This document shows, in pieces, positions 45,011-53,225 of a DNA stretch of 64,000 bases. The stretch comes from Mycolicibacter icosiumassiliensis (GTDB taxonomy: Bacteria; Actinomycetota; Actinomycetes; Mycobacteriales; Mycobacteriaceae): the NCBI RefSeq assembly GCF_900078685.2, contig NZ_LT546166.1, positions 1,890,287-1,954,286 of the forward strand. The letters are read 5' to 3'. Both the position numbers and the translations under genes were made by a program. Under the pieces are notes generated by a model. The model was not told where the DNA came from. It did not search any database and saw nothing but the letters and a program-made list of their open reading frames with translations. How positions within the stretch are numbered: the first letter of the stretch is position 1; the number at the start of each line of letters is the position of its first letter.

Positions 45011-45640
45011 TCACGCAGCGTCAATGCGGTCCGCGATAGCTTGCACCACTTCATTCGATATCCGCTCTGAGTCGGAGAAGTGCTGGACGGACACATCGAT
45101 CAATACCGACGCCTTCCAGCGATACGTTACGCGGCAGACCTCGAAACAGACGGCGACGGTCGACGGGTCCGGCCGTTGCAGCGTGAATCCGTACCCATCA
45201 GCATGGAGCGCAGAACATGCTGCCAGGTCGGACACGATGCCCTCGAAAGCGTGTTGCGCGGCAACAGCATCCGCGTAGACGCCAACCGCTTGCTTGACGC
45301 CGCGGTTGCTGGCGCCGCTGAACCTGACAGAATGGAATTGCTTCCACCCGTCGCCAAACGCGGCCTGCTGATTAAAGACGACGCGACATGCAGTTGGCGC
45401 ATCGGCGTCGAGATTGTCCGGCCTACTCGCGTCGAACCGCGGGTCGGCAGTGAGGTCATCGAAGCCGGTGATGCGGCGGACATCTGCGACGCCGATAGTC
45501 AGATCGCCGGCGTCAATCGATGCAGATGGTGTCGCGTTCGCGGTGACACCGCTTCCGTGGCTGTTGCAGCCGGCCAGAGCAACGAGTGCAGCGCAAACTG
45601 CGACAGTAACAGAGGTGGTTCGACTCGAGGGGGCTCGCAT
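45011..45640 (-). CDS. Lipoprotein with PknH-type extracellular sensor domain
   Basis: 209 aa. Signal peptide with lipobox ALAGC (Cys near residue 25). The mature part resembles PknH_C-like sensor domains: IGVADVRRITGFDDLTADPR, ACRVVFNQQAAFGDGWKQFH, VGVYADAVAAQHAFEGIVSD, with four mature-domain Cys (TACRV, LAACSAL, VAVCFEVCRV) as in PknH-type sensor disulphides. ATG 45640 chosen because the longer frame runs into the preceding gene. Third gene of the WXG / NlpC unit, 19 bp after it; it could be an immunity or receptor protein for the hydrolase. Confidence 0.75.
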   Translation of the reverse strand: MRAPSSRTTSVTVAVCAALVALAGCNSHGSGVTANATPSASIDAGDLTIGVADVRRITGFDDLTADPRFDASRPDNLDADAPTACRVVFNQQAAFGDGWKQFHSVRFSGASNRGVKQAVGVYADAVAAQHAFEGIVSDLAACSALHADGYGFTLQRPDPSTVAVCFEVCRVTYRWKASVLIDVSVQHFSDSERISNEVVQAIADRIDAA

Positions 45641-45659
45641 TTTCCGGGCGCCTACTCTC

Positions 45660-46922
45660 CTAGTCTCCGATGTGAACTGATCGATGCTGCCAATTGATGT
45701 CAAATGGACTGACCTCCACGGGCTCCCCCGACTGATGGGCTTGGACAACCAACCCGTTCCCGGCATACACCGCCACGTGCTCCGAGTGGCCGGGTGACCC
45801 GAAATAGATCAAGTCGCCAGGTTTGAGTTCAGCATCGGAGACGACCTTGCCGCCGCCGCCCGGAGTCGTCAACGCCCCATACTGTCCGACAGTGTTGCCG
45901 AGATTGCCTTTGCTGATGTCTAGCCCGCCATGGCCTTCGGAGGCAGCGAATCGTGCCAGGCCAGCACAGTCAAAGCCGATGCGATTGCCGTCCTGGAACG
46001 TTTCCGACCTGTCACCCTTCTCGGGCCAGCCACGCGAGGCCCCGGTGGTACCTTCGAGGTGCCCACCACCCCAGGCATACGAGACACCTTGCTGTTTGGC
46101 AGCAGCGTCAACAGTTTTCAGGCCGGGGTCCGATACGGCATCCGGGTTCGGTAATACCATGCCCGGAGTAATTGTGCCACTAGACGCCCCGCTCCTTTGT
46201 GATAAGTAATCCTGCCAGGCCTTATCACGAGCCGGGCCGGGCCCACCTGTATAGCCCGGAGGGTTGTCAGCCAACGTCACCTTGTCCGACGACCCGGGAG
46301 GCACCTGCATACTCGGAGAGTCGGCTGGGGAACCGGCCAGCGTCGGCGACTGTCCACTCTGGTATCCCGGATCTCCCGCGTGCGGTCCGGGAACGGTATT
46401 CGGAGTCGCACGCGCCGAAGGTAATTGGTGTCCCTGGGCATTGACTTTGGTGTCACCGACCACGGCGCGGATAGCGGTGGCCAGGTCACGGTCGGTCCGG
46501 TCGGCCTCGGCCATCAGTGTGGTCAGCCGGCGCTGCAGGGTGTCGAAGGTGCTGCGCCGCTCGGAGCTGACCTGCCCGCTGAGTTGCCCGGTCGGGCTGA
46601 TCGACCAATTGTTGCTGGCTGCCATCGATTTGATCGACGACCATTCGGTCTTGCAGGCCGCTACCTCATTGCGGGCGTTGTAGAACGCGGTGGCGATCGC
46701 CGTCGCGTCGGCCTGATCATCGTCGATGTCGGCGCGGTGGCGACCCAAGTCCAGCCGAAACGCATCCCCGGACTTGCCCTGCCAGTCCCGCAGTTGGTCA
46801 CCGGAATCACCGAGCGCCGCACCGAAATCAGCCTTACGGGCCGCACGCTCGGTGGCGATCTCGAACACCGTGTCCAGGATCTGCAGATCCCACTTCTCAA
46901 TACCGTCGGTGGTGATCGCCAT
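45660..46922 (-). CDS. WXG-domain NlpC/P60 cell-wall hydrolase, candidate type VII effector
   Basis: 420 aa. Residues 1-110 are helical with a W-x-G turn (LRDWQGKSGDAFRLDLG), like WXG100/EspA-type secretion domains. Residues about 160-260 form a Pro/Gly/Ser linker. Residues about 285-420 are an NlpC/P60 domain: YAWGGGHLEGT, catalytic Cys in RIGFDCAGLARFAASEG, His in GHSEHVAVYAGNG, third residue in VVQAHQSGEPVEVS. It would cut peptide cross-links in peptidoglycan after export. No Sec signal is seen, so ESX-type export is inferred. The organisation resembles Rv0024/Rv0025. Starts 3 bp after the small WXG gene. Confidence 0.82.
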   Translation of the reverse strand: MAITTDGIEKWDLQILDTVFEIATERAARKADFGAALGDSGDQLRDWQGKSGDAFRLDLGRHRADIDDDQADATAIATAFYNARNEVAACKTEWSSIKSMAASNNWSISPTGQLSGQVSSERRSTFDTLQRRLTTLMAEADRTDRDLATAIRAVVGDTKVNAQGHQLPSARATPNTVPGPHAGDPGYQSGQSPTLAGSPADSPSMQVPPGSSDKVTLADNPPGYTGGPGPARDKAWQDYLSQRSGASSGTITPGMVLPNPDAVSDPGLKTVDAAAKQQGVSYAWGGGHLEGTTGASRGWPEKGDRSETFQDGNRIGFDCAGLARFAASEGHGGLDISKGNLGNTVGQYGALTTPGGGGKVVSDAELKPGDLIYFGSPGHSEHVAVYAGNGLVVQAHQSGEPVEVSPFDINWQHRSVHIGD

Positions 46923-46925
46923 CGG

Positions 46926-47270
46926 CTACGACCCGCCCGATCCCCGGGCAGTCAGCGCGGCGAACATCCGGGCGTGCTCGTCCTCCATTGCCATGAAATG
47001 GCGGCCACCGTCGCGCATCGCCGCAGCCAACCCAGACACCCGAGCATGCAACCGCGCATCGGTGGCCTCCCAGTGCGCACTCAACTGCGTCAGCGCTACC
47101 GCGGACTGACCCGCCCACGCCGTGGCACACTCCTGCAGCCACCCGGCATGACGGCCCGCGAACCTGCACGCCACATCGGTAACCTCACCCACCCGAACAC
47201 CCTGGGCATCCAACACCGCCGGACGAACCGAAATCGTCGCCGGATCGATCGGAACCGCAGCCACACCCAC
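46926..47270 (-). CDS. WXG100-like small protein (Rv0025-like)
   Basis: 114 aa, all-helical hairpin with WLQECATAWAGQSAVALTQL, where WAG is the W-x-G turn, and no signal peptide. Conserved N-terminal ATISVRPAVLDAQGVRVGEV. Such proteins pair with a second WXG protein and are exported by ESX systems; here the partner would be the N-terminal domain of the adjacent NlpC/P60 gene. GTG start after AACAGGGG. Its first codons are duplicated at 44789-44862. Confidence 0.78.
   Translation of the reverse strand: MGVAAVPIDPATISVRPAVLDAQGVRVGEVTDVACRFAGRHAGWLQECATAWAGQSAVALTQLSAHWEATDARLHARVSGLAAAMRDGGRHFMAMEDEHARMFAALTARGSGGS
47191..47264 (-). repeat. 74-bp direct repeat, copy inside the intact WXG gene
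   Basis: Codons 3-27 of the WXG100-like gene; 73 of 74 bp equal to 44789-44862 in the same orientation, 2.4 kb apart. Confidence 0.85.
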
Positions 47271-47347
47271 ACCCCTGTTGATACGCCAGGCAGAAAGCTA
47301 ACAACAGACCGGTAAGTCACGCAAAAGAACGGGGCCGTGCCGTCCAG

Positions 47348-47446
47348 CTACTCGGCCACCGACGGCACCGCGGTCCGGCACGGCGCGAACTCCTCGACAG
47401 CCCGGGGGGTGCCGCAGCTGCACAGGATCGCGGCGCGACTTGTCAT
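47348..47446 (-). CDS. Possible 32-aa Cys-containing small protein
   Basis: ATG 47446 begins 10 bp after the glucosyltransferase stop: MTSRAAILCSCGTPRAVEEF, then APCRTAVPSVAE and stop. The C-x-C and later Cys could bind metal. No family recognised and no clear ribosome site; it could be chance. Confidence 0.25.
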   Translation of the reverse strand: MTSRAAILCSCGTPRAVEEFAPCRTAVPSVAE

Positions 47447-47456
47447 CTTGCCGGGC

Positions 47457-48701
47457 CTACCGGTCCGGCAGCGCGTGCTCGATGATCGGCCGACGCGGCT
47501 GCGGTTCCCGCTCGCGGCGCTTGGCGGCCAGGTACACCTGGGCGGTCTGATCGGCGACGGTGTGCCAGTCGAAGTCGGCGGACAGCCGGTCCCGGGCGGC
47601 CACGGCGCGGCGCTGGGCGGCGGCGGGGTCGTCGAGCACGCTGCACACCGCGGAGGCCAGGGCGGGCACGTCGCGCGGCGGGCAGGACACGCCGGTTTCG
47701 CCGTCGATCACGGCCTCGCCCAGCCCGCCCACGCCTGCTACCACCAGCGGGGTTCCGGCAGCAGCGGCCTCCAGTGCCGCTAAACCGAACGGCTCGTAGT
47801 GGCTGGGCAGCACCGCGGCGTCGGCCCGGTGTAGCAATGCCAGCAATTCCTCGTGGTCCAGCCGCCCGACGAACCGGGTCGCCTTGAGTACCCGGTGCTT
47901 TCGGGCGCACTCGATCAGCCAGTCCTGCTGGGTGCCGTCGCCGGCGATGGTCAGCGTAGTTCCCGGGTGGGCGCGCCGGATCCGCGGCAACGCCGCGATG
48001 GCGTCGTGCACGCCCTTCTCGTATTCCAGCCGGCCGACGAACGCCAGCTCCGGCGGCCCGGTGCGCGGCCGGCGATGCTCGAAAGGCCAACGGGCCGCGT
48101 CGATCCCGTTGCGGATCACGGTGGTCTCGGCCAGCCCGGGGCCGAACAGGTCGCTGATCTCGTCGCGCATGGAGGCCGAACAGGTGATCAGCGAATCGGA
48201 TTCACGCACCAGCCACGATTCCACCGCGTGCACCTGGCGGCTCAGTGCGCCCGACACCCAGCCGGAGTGCCGGCCGGCCTCGGTGGCGTGAATCGTGGAA
48301 ACCAAAGGGACATCATAGAATTCGGCCAGTGCGATCGCCGGGTGCGCCACCAGCCAGTCGTGGGCGTGCACCAGATCGGGACGCCACAGGGTCTGGCCGC
48401 CGTCGGTCTTCACCGACAGTCCGGCGCGCACCATGGAGTGGCCCATCGCCAGCGTCCAGGCCATCATGTCTGCGCCGAAGGAGAATTCGTGCGGATCCTG
48501 CGCCGCGGCGACCACCCGCACGCCCTCGCTGATCTCGTCGGACGACGGGTGGGTGCTCGGGTCGGTGCCGGAGGGGCGCCGGCACAGCACGACGACGTCG
48601 TGCCCGGCCGCGGCCAGCGCGGTCGACAGGTGGTGGACGTGCCGGCCGAGCCCGCCGATCACCACCGGGGGGTACTCCCACGACACCATCAGGATCTTCA
48701 C
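47457..48701 (-). CDS. Alpha-(1->4) glucosyltransferase, GT4 (Rv3032-like)
   Basis: 414 aa retaining glycosyltransferase. N-terminal ILMVSWEYPPVVIGGLGRHV (nucleotide-sugar Gly loop), VHAHDWLVAHPAIALAEFYD, VSTIHATEAGRHSGWVSG, and the C-terminal E-x7-E site HYEPFGLAALEAAAAGTPLV with GRLEYEKGVHDAI. The M. tuberculosis homologue elongates the glucan chain of methylglucose lipopolysaccharide and contributes to glycogen. GTG 48701 gives the expected MKILMVSWEYPP start after GGAGAAT; the longer frame would run through the intergenic hairpin. Confidence 0.93.
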   Translation of the reverse strand: MKILMVSWEYPPVVIGGLGRHVHHLSTALAAAGHDVVVLCRRPSGTDPSTHPSSDEISEGVRVVAAAQDPHEFSFGADMMAWTLAMGHSMVRAGLSVKTDGGQTLWRPDLVHAHDWLVAHPAIALAEFYDVPLVSTIHATEAGRHSGWVSGALSRQVHAVESWLVRESDSLITCSASMRDEISDLFGPGLAETTVIRNGIDAARWPFEHRRPRTGPPELAFVGRLEYEKGVHDAIAALPRIRRAHPGTTLTIAGDGTQQDWLIECARKHRVLKATRFVGRLDHEELLALLHRADAAVLPSHYEPFGLAALEAAAAGTPLVVAGVGGLGEAVIDGETGVSCPPRDVPALASAVCSVLDDPAAAQRRAVAARDRLSADFDWHTVADQTAQVYLAAKRREREPQPRRPIIEHALPDR

Positions 48702-48721
48702 GCGGTTGGTCCATTCTCCGG

Positions 48722-48779
48722 CGAGCGTGCGTGTCCCCGGCCGACACGCCGAGGCAAACACCGGGTTTGCGCACGCTCG
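48722..48779. repeat. Three-way-junction-like inverted repeat between Rv3031- and Rv3032-like genes
   Basis: Outer arms CGAGCGTGCG (48722-48731) and CGCACGCTCG (48770-48779) are perfect complements. Inside are two small hairpins: TGTC-GACA around 48732-48746 and GCAAAC-GTTTGC at 48754-48770. It fills most of the 106 bp between the two minus-strand genes and ends 21 bp before the GTG at 48701. It may be a processing or attenuation structure or a mobile palindrome. Confidence 0.65.
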
Positions 48780-48807
48780 TGCGGGAGTGGGGTCCGCTGG
48801 ACGGGGG

Positions 48808-50352
48808 TCACCGTGGCAGCCTACGGGCATCCAGCGCGCCGAACAGACCGTCGGCCCGATTCCAGCCCTCGGCCAGGCGCTGCGCGGCGGAGCGGTGGGG
48901 CCCGGACGATCCCGCCAGCGCGTCGGCGATCTCCCGGGTGGCGTGGGCGTGCAGATTCGCCCGGTGCCGGGCGTAGTCGGCGGCAGAGTCCTTGCTGACC
49001 ATGAACGGCCAGTCGCTGGACACCGTGAGCAGCGCCTCCCGCAGGATCTGGTCGGCGACCCGGTCGCGGGGGACGGGGCCCGAGGGCGACGCAGCCTGCG
49101 ACAGCGCCTTGTCGACGGCGCTCAGCGCGGTGTCGACCACCTCGGCGTTGAGCTGCACCAGGTCGGCGACCTTCGCCCCGGACCACACCTTCCAGTCCTT
49201 GCCGGAACCCCATGAGCCCGGCGGCAGTTCGACGGCGTCACCGACGAACCCGGCGTTGATCGCATCCGACAGTGTCCCGACGGCAACACCGGCCTCCGGC
49301 AGCGCGCGCAACACCCGGGCCAGCCACTGCGGCCCCTCGTGCCACCAGTGGCCGAACAGCTCGGTGTCGAAGGCGGCGACCACGTGTGCCGGGCGCCCGA
49401 TCCGCTCGGACTCGGCCAGCAGGCGTTTGCGGACCACCTCGACGAAGTCGGCGACGTGGGCGTCGATCGCGGCGTCGGCACGCCGCGGGTCATACGGCGC
49501 TTTCTGCTCGGGGGCGACGTTGCGTCCGGTGACCCGGGACGGCTTGAGGCCGGTGCGGTGGTCGTAGGTGTGGAAATCCCGGTAGGCGGCGTGCCCCGGG
49601 TAGCCCGACTTCGGCGACCACACCCGATAGCTGACCGCCAGGTCGCGGCCGAACGCGATCACGTCGGTGTCGCCGACCGGGCGGCCCAGTGCGGTGTCGC
49701 CGTGCAGCGACGGGCCGTCCACCATGAAGTGCGAGACCCCCGCGGCGGCATAGCCGTCCTCGAGGCCGGGTGCGTAGGCGCATTCGGGAGCCCAGATCCC
49801 GGTCGGGGTGTGGGCCAGCCGGGCCCGGGCGTCAGCGAGGCCCTCGCGCAGCGCGAACTCACGCAGCCGCGGCGCCAGCAACGGCTGGAACGGATGCGCC
49901 AGCGGGCCGCCGAGCAGTTCCACCGTTTCGGCCTGCACCAGCTCGCGCAGCAACGGGCTGGCGCCGTGCCGCCACAGCAGCGCGAACTCCTCGAGCGCCT
50001 GCTCGGCCGCGGCGCACTCGTGCAGCCCGAATGCGCGGATGTCGGCCAGGGTGGTGGCCTGGGTGGCGCGCAGCTGCCAGTTCGCCAGCCAGTGGTGCAT
50101 GCCGTCCAGGCAGTACGGGTCGTCGAGCTGGGCGGCGACCACCGGCGTCACCCCGAGGGTGAGCAGGTTGCGGCGGCCCTCGGCGGCCAGCGTCCGCAGC
50201 ACTCGCACCAGCGGCAGATAGGCCGCCGACCACGATTGGTAGAGCCATTCCTCGCCGACCGGCCAGCGGCCGTGGTGGGCCAGCCAGGGCAGATGGGTGT
50301 GCAGCACCAGGGTGAACAGCCCCGGCACCGAGCCGTTGGGTTCGTCGCTCAC
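48808..50352 (-). CDS. GH57-family alpha-glucan branching enzyme (Rv3031-like)
   Basis: 514 aa. GH57 barrel: FTLVLHTHLPWLAHHGRWP (first conserved region with His-x-His), TLGVTPVVAAQL, the nucleophile region TGIWAPECAYAPGLEDGYA (Glu near 190) and the acid VVAAFDTELFGHWWHEGPQW (Asp near 325), followed by the helical C-terminal domain. Likely introduces alpha-1,6 branches during methylglucose lipopolysaccharide synthesis. ATG start overlapping the stop of the methyltransferase gene upstream by 4 bp. Confidence 0.9.
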   Translation of the reverse strand: MSDEPNGSVPGLFTLVLHTHLPWLAHHGRWPVGEEWLYQSWSAAYLPLVRVLRTLAAEGRRNLLTLGVTPVVAAQLDDPYCLDGMHHWLANWQLRATQATTLADIRAFGLHECAAAEQALEEFALLWRHGASPLLRELVQAETVELLGGPLAHPFQPLLAPRLREFALREGLADARARLAHTPTGIWAPECAYAPGLEDGYAAAGVSHFMVDGPSLHGDTALGRPVGDTDVIAFGRDLAVSYRVWSPKSGYPGHAAYRDFHTYDHRTGLKPSRVTGRNVAPEQKAPYDPRRADAAIDAHVADFVEVVRKRLLAESERIGRPAHVVAAFDTELFGHWWHEGPQWLARVLRALPEAGVAVGTLSDAINAGFVGDAVELPPGSWGSGKDWKVWSGAKVADLVQLNAEVVDTALSAVDKALSQAASPSGPVPRDRVADQILREALLTVSSDWPFMVSKDSAADYARHRANLHAHATREIADALAGSSGPHRSAAQRLAEGWNRADGLFGALDARRLPR

Positions 50353-51140
50353 GGGCGCACCGCGATCGCCACCAGATCCAGGCTGTCGTTGATATCCGGG
50401 CTATCGCGTTCCGCGGCATCCAGGATGTCGAAATCTTCGCTGGTGACAGCCGCGACATCGGCCAGCAGTGCGGGCGGCCAAGGCGCATCGGCGACCGCCC
50501 GGGCGATCTGGGCGTCGATGATCGAGCCGCCGTGCCGGGCGTCCATCTCCTGCAACACCGGCCCGTGGAAGACCCCGAGCATGGCGTCCATGACAAAGCG
50601 GGCGTCGACCAGCAGTTCGGTGAGCTCGGCGGCGTTGAGTTCGCGGGTGTGGAAGGGGTTGATCGGGGTGTCGCGGCCGGGGGAGAAGGTGATCCGGTTC
50701 GGGGTCGACACCATCAGCAGCCCGCCCGGCCGCAGCACCCGGGCGCATTCGGCGATGAACTGTGGCTGGTCCCAGAGATGCTCGATGACCTGGAAGTTGA
50801 CGACGACGTCAACGCTGCCGTCGGGCAGCGGCAGGTCGGCCAGATTGCCCTGGACGGCCTCCACCCGCGGGTAGCGGTCCCGGACGTGCGCCACCGCGGC
50901 GTCGTCGTAGTCCAGCCCGATCACCCGTCGCGCCACTTGCGAGATCAGATCGGCGCCGTACCCCTCGCCGCAGCCGGCCTCCAGGACGTCGCGGCGGCTG
51001 CAGCGCGGCGCCAGCTGTTGGTAGACCACCTCGTGACGGCGGAACCAGTAGTTCTCGACGTCGAGTCCGGGAATGGTGCGCTCGCCCGTCAGCATCAAGG
51101 TGGTGTCTGCGGGGGAGTCGGGGCCGTCAGTAGATTTCAT
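50349..51140 (-). CDS. SAM-dependent methyltransferase (Rv3030-like)
   Basis: 263 aa class I methyltransferase: motif I VLEAGCGEGYGADLIS, VIGLDYDDAAVAHVRDRYP, GNLADLPLPDGSVDVVVNFQ and ECARVLRPGGLLMVSTPNRI. In M. tuberculosis the homologue is the presumed sugar O-methyltransferase of methylglucose lipopolysaccharide. First gene of the minus-strand run Rv3030-Rv3031-Rv3032, divergent from fixA across about 195 bp. Confidence 0.88.
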   Translation of the reverse strand: MKSTDGPDSPADTTLMLTGERTIPGLDVENYWFRRHEVVYQQLAPRCSRRDVLEAGCGEGYGADLISQVARRVIGLDYDDAAVAHVRDRYPRVEAVQGNLADLPLPDGSVDVVVNFQVIEHLWDQPQFIAECARVLRPGGLLMVSTPNRITFSPGRDTPINPFHTRELNAAELTELLVDARFVMDAMLGVFHGPVLQEMDARHGGSIIDAQIARAVADAPWPPALLADVAAVTSEDFDILDAAERDSPDINDSLDLVAIAVRP

Positions 51141-51336
51141 CGCACAGGCAGGCTAACGCGAATAGCACGGTCCGCGAACCGGCTACCCCACATGGCATTA
51201 TCACGACCCGCTACGCTGTACACGCGAACCGCACTAAGTTACCGGTGAGTAACATTCTCGTGCGGCTGCGTGAATCGCTACCGAAGTCTTGTGGCCCGCC
51301 GCTGCAGGACCCCTTCGAGGAGGACGAACCACACTC

Positions 51337-52128
51337 ATGACGAACATCGTGGTCCTGATCAAACAGGTCCCAGACACCTGGTCGGAACGCAAGCTCACCG
51401 ATGGTGACTTCACGCTGGACCGTGACGCCGCCGACGCCGTGCTCGATGAGATCAACGAGCGGGCCGTCGAAGAAGCATTGCTGATCCGCGAGAAGGAAGG
51501 TGCGGAGGGCACGGTCACCGTGCTGACCGCCGGACCCGAGCGGGCCACCGAGGCGATCCGCAAGGCGCTGTCGATGGGGGCCGACAAGGCCGTGCACATC
51601 CTGGACGACGGCATGAAGGGTTCCGACGTCGTCCAGACCGGCTGGGCGCTGGCCCGGGCGCTGGGCGCCATCGAGGGCACCGAGCTGGTCATCGCCGGCA
51701 ACGAGTCGACCGACGGTGTCGGCGGTGCGGTTCCGGCGATCATCGCCGAATACCTCGGCCTGCCGCAGCTGACCCACCTGCGCAAGCTGACCGTCGAGGG
51801 CGGCAAGGTCACCGGTGAGCGTGAGACCGACGACGGTGTGTTCAGCCTGGAGGCCTCGCTGCCGGCGGTGGTGAGTGTCAACGAGAAGATCAACGAGCCG
51901 CGTTTCCCGTCCTTCAAGGGCATCATGGCCGCCAAGAAGAAGGAAGTCACCGTGCTCACCCTGGCCGAGATCGGGGTCGAGGCCGACGAGGTGGGTGTCG
52001 CCAACGCCGGCTCCAAGGTGACCGCTTCGACGCCGAAGCCGCCGAAGACCGCCGGCGAGAAGGTGACCGACGAGGGCGACGGCGGCACCAAGATCGCCGA
52101 GTACCTGGTCGGCCAGAAGATCATCTAG
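51337..52128 (+). CDS. fixA: Electron transfer flavoprotein beta subunit
   Basis: 263 aa. N-terminal NIVVLIKQVPDTWSERKLTD, LDRDAADAVLDEINERAVEE and the ETF-beta signature VIAGNESTDGVGGAVPAIIA. It binds AMP and, with FixB, carries electrons from acyl-CoA dehydrogenases to the quinone pool. ATG after GAGGAGGA; 37 bp before fixB. Confidence 0.95.
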   Translation: MTNIVVLIKQVPDTWSERKLTDGDFTLDRDAADAVLDEINERAVEEALLIREKEGAEGTVTVLTAGPERATEAIRKALSMGADKAVHILDDGMKGSDVVQTGWALARALGAIEGTELVIAGNESTDGVGGAVPAIIAEYLGLPQLTHLRKLTVEGGKVTGERETDDGVFSLEASLPAVVSVNEKINEPRFPSFKGIMAAKKKEVTVLTLAEIGVEADEVGVANAGSKVTASTPKPPKTAGEKVTDEGDGGTKIAEYLVGQKII

Positions 52129-52165
52129 GCGATCCCCGGACTTAAGAGAAAGACGGAAGACAAAC

Positions 52166-53122
52166 ATGGCTGAAGTACTGGTGCTCGTCGAGCACGCTGA
52201 TGGAGCGCTGAAGAAGGTCAGCTCCGAACTGATCACCGCCGCGCGCGTGCTCGGCGAGCCGTCCGCGGTCGTCGTCGGTGGCCCCGGCACTGCCGCCCCG
52301 CTGGTCGACGGGCTGAAGGCGGCCGGTGCCGCCAAGATCTACGTCGCCGAGTCCGACGTGGTGGACAACTACCTGGTCGCCCCGATCGTCGACGTGCTGG
52401 CCGCGCTGACCGAATCGGCGACCCCGGCCGCGGTGCTGATCGCCGCCAACGCCGAGGGCAAAGAGGTGGCCGGCCGGCTGGCGGCCCGGATCGGATCCGG
52501 TCTGCTGGTCGACGTGGTCGAGGTCAAGGAAGGCGCCAAGGTGGTGCACTCCATCTTCGGTGGTGCCTACACCGTCGACGCCGAGCCCACCGGCGACACC
52601 CCGGTGATCACCGTGCGGGCGGGTGCCGTGGAGCCGGCCCCGAGCGCCGGTGCGGGCGAGCAGGTCACCGTCGAGGTGCCCGCGCCCGCCGAGAACGCCA
52701 CCAAGATCACCTCGCGTGAGCCCGCGGTGGCAGGGGATCGTCCGGAGCTGACCGAGGCCGCCATCGTGGTGGCCGGCGGTCGTGGCGTCGGCAGTGCGGA
52801 GAGCTTCTCGGTGGTCGAGGAGCTGGCCGACTCGCTCGGTGCGGCCGTGGGCGCCTCGCGTGCCGCGGTGGACTCGGGCTACTACCCGGGCCAGTTCCAG
52901 ATCGGCCAGACCGGCAAGACGGTCTCGCCGCAGCTCTACATCGCACTGGGCATCTCCGGCGCCATCCAGCACCGGGCCGGCATGCAGACGTCCAAGACCA
53001 TCGTCGTGGTCAACAAGGACGAGGAAGCGCCGATCTTCGAGATCGCCGACTTCGGCATCGTCGGCGACCTGTTCAAGGTCGCGCCGCAGCTCACCGAGGC
53101 GGTCAAGGCCCGCAAGGGCTAG
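52166..53122 (+). CDS. fixB: Electron transfer flavoprotein alpha subunit
   Basis: 318 aa. C-terminal FAD domain intact: [80 protein letters not shown]. The N-terminal domain pairs with FixA. ATG with AAGACGGAAGAC upstream. Same order as Rv3029c-Rv3028c. Confidence 0.95.
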   Translation: MAEVLVLVEHADGALKKVSSELITAARVLGEPSAVVVGGPGTAAPLVDGLKAAGAAKIYVAESDVVDNYLVAPIVDVLAALTESATPAAVLIAANAEGKEVAGRLAARIGSGLLVDVVEVKEGAKVVHSIFGGAYTVDAEPTGDTPVITVRAGAVEPAPSAGAGEQVTVEVPAPAENATKITSREPAVAGDRPELTEAAIVVAGGRGVGSAESFSVVEELADSLGAAVGASRAAVDSGYYPGQFQIGQTGKTVSPQLYIALGISGAIQHRAGMQTSKTIVVVNKDEEAPIFEIADFGIVGDLFKVAPQLTEAVKARKG

Positions 53123-53135
53123 TTTTCCGCTGCGC

Positions 53136-53192
53136 GAACAGACGCAGAATCGCGTTAGACGTACCCCGTTACGTGCGATTCTGCGTCTGTTC
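53136..53192. repeat. 18-bp perfect inverted repeat after fixB
   Basis: GAACAGACGCAGAATCGC at 53136-53153 is the exact complement of 53175-53192; the 21-nt loop has partial internal pairing. It begins 13 bp after the fixB stop and ends 33 bp before the next ATG. It may end the fixAB transcript, though there is no T run. Confidence 0.75.
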
Positions 53193-53225
53193 GGCGTTGG
53201 GGGTCCGGTCGTATCCTCGGTGAAC

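Noticed and set aside
44635..45096. 153-aa minus-strand frame as a real gene
   Set aside because: It overlaps the lipoprotein gene's 3' end and only the duplicated 25 residues resemble anything; treated as debris.
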